Both the position numbers and the translations under genes were made by a program. Under the pieces are notes generated by a model that was not told where the DNA came from, ran no database searches, and worked only from the letters and a program-made list of their open reading frames with translations. A DNA stretch of 64,000 nt from an uncultured Bacilli bacterium. Its GTDB lineage: Bacteria > Bacillota_I > Bacilli_A > RF39 > UBA660. The DNA lies in contig CAJTZU010000001.1 of NCBI GenBank assembly GCA_910584165.1, positions 372,001 to 436,000 of the forward strand, read 5' to 3'. Of this stretch, positions 52,293 through 60,296 are shown piece by piece; the first letter of the stretch is position 1, and every line of letters starts with the position of its first letter.

Positions 52293-52630
52293 TTCATCAC
52301 CTTAATTGCATTTAATTCATCCGAGATCTCGTAAATATAATTTAAAATTCTAGATTTTTTTAAACTTTTATTAATGTGATGATTCATACCGCATATCAAA
52401 CTATGCCCATCATTTTCATGAATTTTTTGATAAGAATCGAAAAATGACCTAATTCCAACAGTATCTATTTCTTCTAAATCTACTACATTAAATACAATAT
52501 TGGAAATTCCCTCTTCCATCCATTTCTCTAATTCTAATTGAAAAAAAGAAGCAGTATTAGATATCAATTTTCCTTCTAATCTAATAAACAAAATTCCCTC
52601 CCGATATTCTGTTTTTATTTCTAGCACCAT
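52274..52630 (-). CDS. spoIIAA: STAS-domain anti-anti-sigma factor (SpoIIAA-like)
   Basis: A 118-residue STAS protein; in Bacillus SpoIIAA frees SigF by binding SpoIIAB and is inactivated by SpoIIAB-dependent phosphorylation. The region of the phospho-serine (DSSG in relatives) reads EIDTVGIRSFF: a Thr stands where Ser is expected. GGAGAG precedes the ATG. A 0A-box TTTTGTCGAA is ~52 bases upstream. It overlaps sigF and leaves no space for spoIIAB. Confidence 0.82.
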   Translation of the reverse strand: MVLEIKTEYREGILFIRLEGKLISNTASFFQLELEKWMEEGISNIVFNVVDLEEIDTVGIRSFFDSYQKIHENDGHSLICGMNHHINKSLKKSRILNYIYEISDELNAIKVMKWSKES

Positions 52631-52681
52631 TCATCACTCTCCAAAAATACTTTATCATTTTTTGTAGAACCCTACTAGCAA

Positions 52682-52691
52682 TTCGACAAAA
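52682..52691 (-). promoter_or_regulatory. Spo0A-box-like site upstream of spoIIAA
   Basis: Minus strand TTTTGTCGAA matches the TTTGTCGAA 0A-box consensus core, ~52-61 bases before the spoIIAA ATG. In B. subtilis Spo0A~P and sigma-H drive this operon. A clear sigma-H -35 was not found. Confidence 0.6.
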
Positions 52692-52707
52692 CTAGATAAA
52701 ATTAGAA

Positions 52708-52741
52708 CTAAAAAAAACTATTAACAATTTGTTAATAGTTC
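52708..52741 (-). terminator. Hairpin terminator of the 52748 gene
   Basis: AACTATTAAC/GTTAATAGTT with loop AATT and a T run on the minus strand. Confidence 0.85.
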
Positions 52742-52747
52742 AAAAAT

Positions 52748-55700
52748 TTAATTTTTTCTGCTTTTTTTAACTCCAATAACAATGGCAGTTCCTAAAGCAA
52801 TTAATACACCACCAATGGCAATCCAAATAAGTATATTTGATTTCTTATCATTTTCTTTGACATTTACATTCGTATTCGTACTTACTTGTTTCTTTTCTTT
52901 ATAAGAAATTATATATTTTCCTAAATCTTCTGTTTCTACTTCAATTTTATTAGTAGATATTTTCTTATAATCTAAAGCCTTTAATTCACTACCATTTGTT
53001 ACTTCATAGAATCCTAAGAACTCTTTAGAAGTATCTAATTCAATTGTTGTTTTTACTTTAGAAGAATCTAAATTTACTTTTTCTTTAGAAGAATTTTCTA
53101 AGTAAAGTTCAAAATACTCACTATTAGAATCAAATTTCTTCTTTAATGATGTAGTAAGAGCTAAATTATTTTTCTTTAAAGTAACATTCTCTAAAATATC
53201 CTCTCCTGGAATACTAACTTTTATATTTCCCAATGAATAGTCTTTATATTTCTTTTCAGTAGGGTTTGTGTTCGTATTAGAGTTTGTATTACCATTTGTA
53301 TTTGTGTTTGTACTTACATTACTATTAGAATTTGTATTATTATTTGTATTCGTTGATGGTTTTGTTGGTTTATCTGTTGGTTTTGTAGTTTTCTCAATCC
53401 AATTTACATTGGCAGTAATTTTTCCTTTATTTCCTAACTTATCTTTATAAGTAAAAGTAAATGATCCATTTTCCTTAAATGTATAAGTATTTTTACCACT
53501 ATTATTCGTAATAATAATATCTTCATCACTAGTAAGTGTTACAGTTACTGGATTTTTAGTAGATTGCTTTGTACTATAATCTAATTTTACAGTAGGAGCT
53601 ACTTTATCAATCCAAGTTACTTTAGCTGTTATAGTTCCTGTATTTCCAGCTAAATCTTTATACTCAAAAGTAAACTCTCCATTTTCTTTAAAAGTATAAG
53701 TTGTACTACCATTATTATTCGTAACTATCGCTTTTTCATCAAAACTAATTGTTACTGTTACATCTCTATTAGTTAATGTTTCTCTATCATAAGTTAGCAT
53801 TGCCTCTGGAGCTTCAAAATCAATCCAATCAACTTTGGCTGTTGCTGTTCCCTTGTTTCCAGCCTTATCAACAAACTCATAAACAAATTCACCATTTGTA
53901 TAAAATTCATGTATTAAAGTACTTGTATTACCTACAACTACACCTTCAGGATTTTTTACAACACCCTTATCATCAACAGTGTAATTTTCAAGAATATTTC
54001 CTTGAGCATCTAATACATTTCCATCATCGTCTACACTAAACTTTGTATTGTTAATAACAGTAACTTCTTCATCTGCTTCCAATGTTGAATATACTGTTTT
54101 ATTAGTTGGGCTAGTTGTATTATATTTAATTGTTGCTGTTGGAGCAGTCCTATCTATCCAATTTACCACTGCTGTAGAAGTTCCAGTTGACTCAGGATGC
54201 GCTTTATCTCTAAAGTGGAAAGTAACTTCTCCATTATTCTCAAATATATAAGTATCACTTCCAGAATTATCTAAAACCTTTCCATTTTTATCTACTATAC
54301 TTATAATCTCAATTTCTGTACTTGGATTTATTAATCTTGCAACTACATTTTTATTTGTTGGCTCAGTAGTGCTATAACCAATTCCGGCTGTTGGACGAGG
54401 ATTTTGTGTTAAATCTTGGAAAATATTTACTAATGCTATAGAAGCAAACATATTGTATGTATCCATTTCTATTTTAACATACTCACCATAAATACTTTCA
54501 TCAAAATCTATAATCCTTAATTCTTTATCTTTTGGACAATTCTCAATTTGTCCTCCCAAAGTCCAATTCTCACCATCTTCACTTACATATATACGAGCAT
54601 TTTTTATAGGATCTGGATTACTTGGTCTCTTTGGATCTAATACTTGCTTAAATTCAACGGCTGATATAAATCTTGGTTTATCTAATTTTATAGTTATAAA
54701 AGGATTATCCTTCTGTAGTAAAACATTTTGTCCATAATCTGTATGCCAGAAAGTATTACCATTTCCATCTATTGCATTTGGTGCATAATATGGTCTAGTC
54801 TTATCTTGTGACTGAGTAGAATAAGCATGAATACTATAATGTGATACTGATACATATTTTCTAGTTTCTGGTTGATTATCAGCAGTAAAAGTAAAGGTCA
54901 ACTCTTCACTTGGAAGCTTATTACCTGTCGCACCTACTCTAACATGTAAAGTTTTATCACCAGTATTATTTGGAGAAGCAACTTTATATGAGGTCCAAGG
55001 CTCATTATCACTATTTCGCCATTCATAAGAAGTATTTACACCAATAACTCTATTTTCTAAATCATTTCCATAAAGATTATTCGCAATAGTACCATTTGCA
55101 ATATCTATTGTGTATCTTTGAGGAGTACCGTCCATAGCAATGATAATATCATTTTCAGCAGTAATTTTAGAAAGTTCTTCAGGCGTTAGTGCAATAGCAT
55201 GTGACGTAGTTTTTGAAGAGAATGTTTTACCACCATCAATACTATAAGAAAGGTTAAAATCATAAGCCTCATAAGCACTATTAATCATTATCTTTCCTGC
55301 ATTAGCACCATCAAAAGAGAAGGATGCTAATTCTTGTCTTGCTCTTCCTAATATAGCATTTGCTATTTCTCTAGTAGGACCTGATTGTAAAATATCAGCA
55401 TCGGTTGCTTTAGTAGCAGCCTTTAAAGCTACCTGCTCTTTTAAATCAATATCTACCCTATCTATTCCTGTAAGATAAGGCTTAATGACTTTTAATATAT
55501 CATACATAGCATTTGGATAATATGTATAGGCATCTATAATTTTATCGGCAAGTTCATGCCATTCCGCACTTGAGCGATTAGTTCTCTTATATAAATTTAT
55601 AATATAATCATAACTATCTAAATTAATATCAAGGCTATCTAATGCTTTATTATAAATTTCTAGTTTGTCTTCATCATTTGTATAAGAATTTGCTAAATAA

Positions 55701-57445
55701 TTTAAATATAATGATTTAGTCCACTCTTCTCTTCTATTTAAAGCAGCTTGCCCTAATAATAAATAACCTGAACTAGTTCCATAATTTGAAGAATTCATAA
55801 CTTGATTAGAGAAATATTTATCTGACCAGTTAAGTAATAACCGATACCTATTTCCTCCCCACCATTTGGTAGAACTTTTTCCCCAACCAAATATATTATA
55901 ATTTTGCGTCCATATTCCTGTACCATCTGCTCTTTGACTATAAATAATATAGGCTTCATGGTCTGGTTGATAAATTCCGACTGAAGGAATTCCCTTTATC
56001 TTATTTATCGTCTGTCCTATACGTGAAATATTCCAACAAATTCCACCATATTCAAAGGCCATCCAATATCTAACAACGCCATCACCATAAGGTACACCAT
56101 ATTGACTTAATAAATATTTAGTATCATATTTTGTTTTATTAGCAGGGTCTTGATATGCTTTTTGATTATAGGATGGATTATATCGATAACTAATATAAGA
56201 ATATTTATTAAATGGGTCAGCTTTAGTTCTAGAATACTCATTTAACCATATTAATTCCTCATTACTTATCGCATCCTGCATAATAAAGCGCATTAATTCA
56301 ACATGATAAGTTTTAAACTCTTCTGGTCTTTGGAATTTTCCAGTATCAAATAATAATTTCATTAAACGGAAACGCTCCAAAACGTCATACTCTCTTGGTG
56401 CTGTAGAAAATGTTAAAGGAGAGGCTACATTATCAGTTTTATAGGCAGCCGCCAAACCTATTAACATTTTTTGATATACATAGCCATTTTCTGTTTTAAG
56501 CTCATCTTTATATTCAGAATATATTTTATGAATAGTATCTAAGAAAACCATTCCACTTCTAACTTCACCAACTTCGATTATTTGCTCTAATCTTTCATTG
56601 CTTGCTAAAAGCCAGTCAAGAGTATCTATATATTCTGGACTATATTCCACTTTATTTTGAATTGTCCAATAACCTATTTTATTTACAAATTCTCTTTCAA
56701 GAATTAATCTATAATTATGCTCTAAATTATATTCTGCATCATAACGTCTTAATATTTCATCATAGTACTCTGTTTTATGAATTTTTGCATAACTTACTTC
56801 TTGCTCTACATAATCTTCTTTAACAAATTTTGCATTAGCAATTGTTCCATGGTCGGATGTATTAGCCCCATTGGGATCAACATAAATTCTTAAATATTTA
56901 TATCCTTCAACATTTACATCAACATTAACTGCTTCACTACTACCTGTTAAAACTGGTGTAGCAAGTAATGTATCCCATGTTGATAAATCATTAGAAACAT
57001 ATATTGTATACTTTATACTTCCCGCAGTTCCTCTACCGCCATCAACACCTATTTTAGCAATAAATCTTGGATACTCAGTAGAAAGTTCTGATATATCATA
57101 AGTAGCCCAACCTCTAGCATGGATACTTACACCTTTCACATAAGGTCTTTTTTCTCCATTAACAATTAGGCTTAATTCTCCACCTTCTTGGTTTTTATCT
57201 TTCTGAATGGAATGTCCACTCCAACCATTTTGAGACATTCCGGATTCTGTCATATAATCTAAATCAGATAGATAAACAAAATCTTCAGTCTTATCTAAAT
57301 TAGCAGCTAAAGTAGTTGGATTATTTTCTACTTTCGCTTCTACTTCTTTTAGACTAACTCCAAAATTTAATGTTCCGCCAAACATTGAAACAATAAAAAT
57401 AATTATTAATATAAATTTCAATCTTTTTCTAAACATTTCTTTCAT
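52748..57445 (-). CDS. Giant surface protein: NPCBM, transglutaminase-like, F5/8C, Ig-like repeats
   Basis: A 1565-residue surface protein. Order: signal peptide (1-37); NPCBM carbohydrate-binding domain (54-208); helical region (220-700) with a transglutaminase-like core, Cys470 in GGICWN and His496 in PDHEAY; two beta domains (720-860); F5/8-type C discoidin domain (862-1010); four Ig-like repeats (1011-1351); a Thr/Asn/Ser linker (1352-1398); a beta domain; and a membrane helix (1537-1559) with a basic tail. There is no LPXTG. It has its own promoter, TTGAAA-18-TAGAAT, and AAGGAAG before the ATG. Likely polysaccharide- or protein-binding at the cell surface; the enzyme core may crosslink or cleave peptides. 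Confidence 0.85.
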   Translation of the reverse strand: MKEMFRKRLKFILIIIFIVSMFGGTLNFGVSLKEVEAKVENNPTTLAANLDKTEDFVYLSDLDYMTESGMSQNGWSGHSIQKDKNQEGGELSLIVNGEKRPYVKGVSIHARGWATYDISELSTEYPRFIAKIGVDGGRGTAGSIKYTIYVSNDLSTWDTLLATPVLTGSSEAVNVDVNVEGYKYLRIYVDPNGANTSDHGTIANAKFVKEDYVEQEVSYAKIHKTEYYDEILRRYDAEYNLEHNYRLILEREFVNKIGYWTIQNKVEYSPEYIDTLDWLLASNERLEQIIEVGEVRSGMVFLDTIHKIYSEYKDELKTENGYVYQKMLIGLAAAYKTDNVASPLTFSTAPREYDVLERFRLMKLLFDTGKFQRPEEFKTYHVELMRFIMQDAISNEELIWLNEYSRTKADPFNKYSYISYRYNPSYNQKAYQDPANKTKYDTKYLLSQYGVPYGDGVVRYWMAFEYGGICWNISRIGQTINKIKGIPSVGIYQPDHEAYIIYSQRADGTGIWTQNYNIFGWGKSSTKWWGGNRYRLLLNWSDKYFSNQVMNSSNYGTSSGYLLLGQAALNRREEWTKSLYLNYLANSYTNDEDKLEIYNKALDSLDINLDSYDYIINLYKRTNRSSAEWHELADKIIDAYTYYPNAMYDILKVIKPYLTGIDRVDIDLKEQVALKAATKATDADILQSGPTREIANAILGRARQELASFSFDGANAGKIMINSAYEAYDFNLSYSIDGGKTFSSKTTSHAIALTPEELSKITAENDIIIAMDGTPQRYTIDIANGTIANNLYGNDLENRVIGVNTSYEWRNSDNEPWTSYKVASPNNTGDKTLHVRVGATGNKLPSEELTFTFTADNQPETRKYVSVSHYSIHAYSTQSQDKTRPYYAPNAIDGNGNTFWHTDYGQNVLLQKDNPFITIKLDKPRFISAVEFKQVLDPKRPSNPDPIKNARIYVSEDGENWTLGGQIENCPKDKELRIIDFDESIYGEYVKIEMDTYNMFASIALVNIFQDLTQNPRPTAGIGYSTTEPTNKNVVARLINPSTEIEIISIVDKNGKVLDNSGSDTYIFENNGEVTFHFRDKAHPESTGTSTAVVNWIDRTAPTATIKYNTTSPTNKTVYSTLEADEEVTVINNTKFSVDDDGNVLDAQGNILENYTVDDKGVVKNPEGVVVGNTSTLIHEFYTNGEFVYEFVDKAGNKGTATAKVDWIDFEAPEAMLTYDRETLTNRDVTVTISFDEKAIVTNNNGSTTYTFKENGEFTFEYKDLAGNTGTITAKVTWIDKVAPTVKLDYSTKQSTKNPVTVTLTSDEDIIITNNSGKNTYTFKENGSFTFTYKDKLGNKGKITANVNWIEKTTKPTDKPTKPSTNTNNNTNSNSNVSTNTNTNGNTNSNTNTNPTEKKYKDYSLGNIKVSIPGEDILENVTLKKNNLALTTSLKKKFDSNSEYFELYLENSSKEKVNLDSSKVKTTIELDTSKEFLGFYEVTNGSELKALDYKKISTNKIEVETEDLGKYIISYKEKKQVSTNTNVNVKENDKKSNILIWIAIGGVLIALGTAIVIGVKKSRKN
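53252..53391 (-). repeat. Low-complexity Thr/Asn/Ser linker
   Basis: Encodes residues 1352-1398 of the giant protein, a series of TNTN, NSN and KPT units. It acts as a flexible wall spacer. Confidence 0.75.
53393..54415 (-). repeat. Four Ig-like repeat units
   Basis: Residues 1011-1351 of the giant protein repeat a plan: APT-x-x-x-Y-x-T, TNxxVxVTL, EE/DEDIIITNN, TYTFKENGxFTF, YxDxAGNxGTxTAxVxWID. The last two units (1209-1279, 1280-1351) are closest; the second (1100-1208) has a ~35-residue insert. Confidence 0.8.
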
Positions 57446-57475
57446 ACATAACTTCCTTTCCTTTTTATCGCAAGT

Positions 57476-57505
57476 ATTCTACCAAAAAAAAACGAATTTT
57501 TTCAA
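57476..57505 (-). promoter_or_regulatory. Promoter of the giant surface protein gene
   Basis: TTGAAA (57505-57500) and TAGAAT (57481-57476) with an 18-base spacer, ~30 bases before the ATG. The rest of the ~190-base gap to gltX is AT-rich with no further feature seen. Confidence 0.55.
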
Positions 57506-57606
57506 ATTCATACTTACAATTACTTTTCTATTAATATTTTATAATAAAACTTAAAATCTATAAACATAATTCTACTATTTTTTATAGATTTTTGCTACTA
57601 ATTGAC

Positions 57607-57638
57607 AAAAAAATATTAGTAATTGACTAATATTTTTT
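57607..57638 (-). terminator. Terminator of gltX
   Basis: AAAAATATTAGT/ACTAATATTTTT with loop AATTG and a T run on the minus strand. Confidence 0.85.
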
Positions 57639-59298
57639 AATTCTCATTTATCCAGTTTTGATATCTTTCAAAAATAGTATTTTTTCCTAAAATATTCATA
57701 ATATCATATAAATCTGGAGTCATAGATTTTGTCGTAAGAACAATACGTAATACCAAACTAATGTCTCCAATATGACCTTTATAATTATCTGGGTTTTCTT
57801 TATACTCTTTTACTTCTTTAGCATACCCAAATTCATGCGCCAAATCTTTCATATGCTCAAACCACTCTTCTTTGGTATCAGATTCATTATAATATTTATC
57901 CATATAAGCGGTTAAGATATTCTTAATTTCTTCTTTATCAGAAATTGTTTGGAATAGATACTCTTTATCCCACTTACCAAATAATTCTTTAAACATATAC
58001 CAAGTTTGTTCTTTAATTTCAGAATAGCATCCATAATCTTTTCTAGGTTTCTTTTGCTCTCTTTCAATATTAAATACAGAGGTAGCATAATCTTTATGGT
58101 TCTTTAATATTTCATAGAACTCTGAATCATAGTCTTTTGCCCAATTTAAAGTTCCTTCATATACTTCACTTGCTTTTAATCTACTAATATAGTTTCTAGA
58201 AATATTAAATAGTTTTTCAACATCGAATAATCCGCCACTACTAGACATTTTCTTAAAATCAAAAGTAAAGTCATTTAAAGATTTATCTTTATTGCAGTCA
58301 TACCACTGTTCAAAGTTGGTATTTGCTAAAGTCATAAGATATAGCTTTACAGCCTCTACTGGAATACCTTTTTCATGATAATAACTAACAGCAGCTTCTG
58401 GATCTTTTCTCTTACTAAGTTTTCTTCTTACTCCATTTTCTTCCTTCATAATAGGAGAAATATGTGCATACTTAGGTGGTTTATATCCCATAGATTCAAA
58501 TAATTGAATATGTAAAGGAAGAGAACTTAACCACTCATCTCCACGAATAACATGCGTTGTACGCATTAAATGGTCATCTACTAAATGCGCAAAATGGTAA
58601 GTTGGAAGTCCGTCTGATTTTAATATTACAATATCTAAATCATTTTCTGGGACTTCTAAGTTTCCTTTGATTAAGTCATTTACTTTAATACGTTTTTCAA
58701 AATCCCCATAAGATTTAAAACGAATAATGTATGGCTCACCATTCTCTACTTTCTCTTTAATTTGTTCTGGTGTCAATTTTCTACACTTGGCAAATCTTCC
58801 ATAATAACCAATTCTTTGTTTTTTCTTTTCTTGTAGTAATCTTGTATCCTCTATCTCTTCTGCTGTACAAAAGCATGGATAAGCTTTCCCTTGTTCTATC
58901 AAATATTTTACGAAAGATTGGTAAATATCCTTACGAAGACTTTGCATATAAGGACCGTATTCCCCTTTTTCTTCCTCTTCAGAAAGCATTCCTTCATCAA
59001 TTTCTATATTAAAGTTCTTTAAATCAGATACAATACCTTTTACACTATTTTCTACTAGTCTTTTTTGGTCAGTATCTTCTACTCTTAAAAAGAAAATACC
59101 TTCTGTATCATTTGCTACTTTCCTAGAAATAAAAGACTGAAATAATGAACCCATGTGCACAAACCCTGTAGGAGATGGTGCAAAACGAGTTACAATAGCT
59201 CCTTCTTTTAAATTTCTCTCTGGATATTTTTCTTCATATTTACTAATATCAGAATCTACATTTGGTAATAATAAATCTGCTAATTCTTTATTTGTCAT
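57637..59298 (-). CDS. gltX: Glutamyl-tRNA synthetase
   Basis: Class I synthetase that charges tRNA-Glu. 553 residues, longer than the ~485 of Bacillus because of an N-terminal extension of ~35 residues and a longer middle. RFAPSPTGFVHMGS holds the HIGH-equivalent HMGS (48-51); the KMSKS loop is RRKLSKRKD. AGGTG precedes the ATG. It is a single-gene unit. Confidence 0.96.
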   Translation of the reverse strand: MTNKELADLLLPNVDSDISKYEEKYPERNLKEGAIVTRFAPSPTGFVHMGSLFQSFISRKVANDTEGIFFLRVEDTDQKRLVENSVKGIVSDLKNFNIEIDEGMLSEEEEKGEYGPYMQSLRKDIYQSFVKYLIEQGKAYPCFCTAEEIEDTRLLQEKKKQRIGYYGRFAKCRKLTPEQIKEKVENGEPYIIRFKSYGDFEKRIKVNDLIKGNLEVPENDLDIVILKSDGLPTYHFAHLVDDHLMRTTHVIRGDEWLSSLPLHIQLFESMGYKPPKYAHISPIMKEENGVRRKLSKRKDPEAAVSYYHEKGIPVEAVKLYLMTLANTNFEQWYDCNKDKSLNDFTFDFKKMSSSGGLFDVEKLFNISRNYISRLKASEVYEGTLNWAKDYDSEFYEILKNHKDYATSVFNIEREQKKPRKDYGCYSEIKEQTWYMFKELFGKWDKEYLFQTISDKEEIKNILTAYMDKYYNESDTKEEWFEHMKDLAHEFGYAKEVKEYKENPDNYKGHIGDISLVLRIVLTTKSMTPDLYDIMNILGKNTIFERYQNWINEN

Positions 59299-59339
59299 AA
59301 GACACCTCCGATATACTTATTTTATCATAAAGAAAGAAA

Positions 59340-59363
59340 GAAAAAAAGAGGATAACCTCTTTT
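59340..59363 (-). terminator. Hairpin terminator
   Basis: AAAAGAGG/CCTCTTTT with loop ATAA, followed on the minus strand by a T run. It overlaps the stop of the 59362 gene. Confidence 0.8.
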
Positions 59364-59676
59364 ACATACTTCTTCCCATAGAATGCTCTTCTGTTTTATA
59401 CTCTGCTAAAGCAACATCTAAAGCTCCATCAAAAGTTGGTACTACAGAAATAGAATTTCCTTCTCCTACATAATTTCCAATGGATAACCATTCACGATAA
59501 TCAGAAATTCTTTCTTCTTCCCATCCATTTATTATTGCTTTCCTTGCTCCTAAAAAAGCACAATTCTGTAAGCAACTTTCCCATATACTTTCTCTTTCAG
59601 AAGGTTCTCCTCCGCTTAATTTATGATCTAATATATAATCTAAACTGTTGAATATTTCATCTGTTCTTGTAGCCAT
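59362..59676 (-). CDS. Hypothetical protein, partner of 59676 gene
   Basis: A 104-residue soluble protein of no recognised family, with Trp-rich helices (WESCLQNC, NGWEEERISDYREWLSIGNY) and a small C-terminal beta part. Its ATG shares its base with the preceding stop codon, so it is translated together with the 59676 gene. Function unknown. Confidence 0.65.
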   Translation of the reverse strand: MATRTDEIFNSLDYILDHKLSGGEPSERESIWESCLQNCAFLGARKAIINGWEEERISDYREWLSIGNYVGEGNSISVVPTFDGALDVALAEYKTEEHSMGRSM

Positions 59677-60215
59677 TATCCAACCTCCGCTTCTAACATT
59701 TTCTTATAAATCATATCAGCATCATTTGTAAAGTAAGCACGAAACAACACTTCTTGACCAATAATTTGACTTATAAGATTAGTAGCAAGCAATTCCTCTT
59801 CATAATCACATATACCTTCATTACCTACTAAGAAATTAGCTAACATCTCTGTATAACCAATATTTAAAGCACGTAATTTTCCATTTTTATTAAAACCATA
59901 GTAATCTCCATTAGAAGAAATCATCCCTAGAATACCTTTCATCATAAGATGATTGGCATCATATTCTTCTTGAAGTTTCTTATTACTAAAACAAATTTCA
60001 TTTTTCAAAGCATCATATATAACAGGACCTTTTCTTTCAAAGACTCCTATTTTCCCCAACTTTACATCTTTTATTTTTTCTTTTAATTTCTCAAGACCCA
60101 CGTCTGGAAACTTCTGATGAAAGAGGCAACAGAGCTCAAACATCTTTGTTTTTACCTCACTTGTTAGGTTCTGATTGGCTGCTAGATTACTTCTAATTTC
60201 GTCCAATATCTCCAT
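59676..60215 (-). CDS. Hypothetical protein, possibly degenerate zincin
   Basis: A 179-residue protein. Residues ~95-145 (NHLMMKGILGMIS...YYGFNK...ALNIGYTEMLANFLVGN) resemble the HExxH-x(n)-NEGxTE core of gluzincin-like peptidases. The residues for zinc and catalysis are not kept (HLMMK for HExxH, NIGYTE for NEGYTE), so it would be inactive if the match is real; the similarity is my own pattern reading and needs a structure search. The neighbour is coupled to it. No signal peptide. Confidence 0.6.
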   Translation of the reverse strand: MEILDEIRSNLAANQNLTSEVKTKMFELCCLFHQKFPDVGLEKLKEKIKDVKLGKIGVFERKGPVIYDALKNEICFSNKKLQEEYDANHLMMKGILGMISSNGDYYGFNKNGKLRALNIGYTEMLANFLVGNEGICDYEEELLATNLISQIIGQEVLFRAYFTNDADMIYKKMLEAEVG

Positions 60216-60296
60216 CCTATCACCCTCATCTTAAATTCATTATACCATAAATTTAATTTTTGGAATAGTATTTTGAAATTTTTTTATTTTTTTGTC

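Noticed and set aside
53776..54251. Plus-strand open frames opposite the giant surface protein.
   Set aside because: Composition is the mirror of Ig-like repeats, and no start signal is present.
52748..57445. Giant protein as sortase-anchored.
   Set aside because: No LPXTG or variant before the C-terminal membrane helix.
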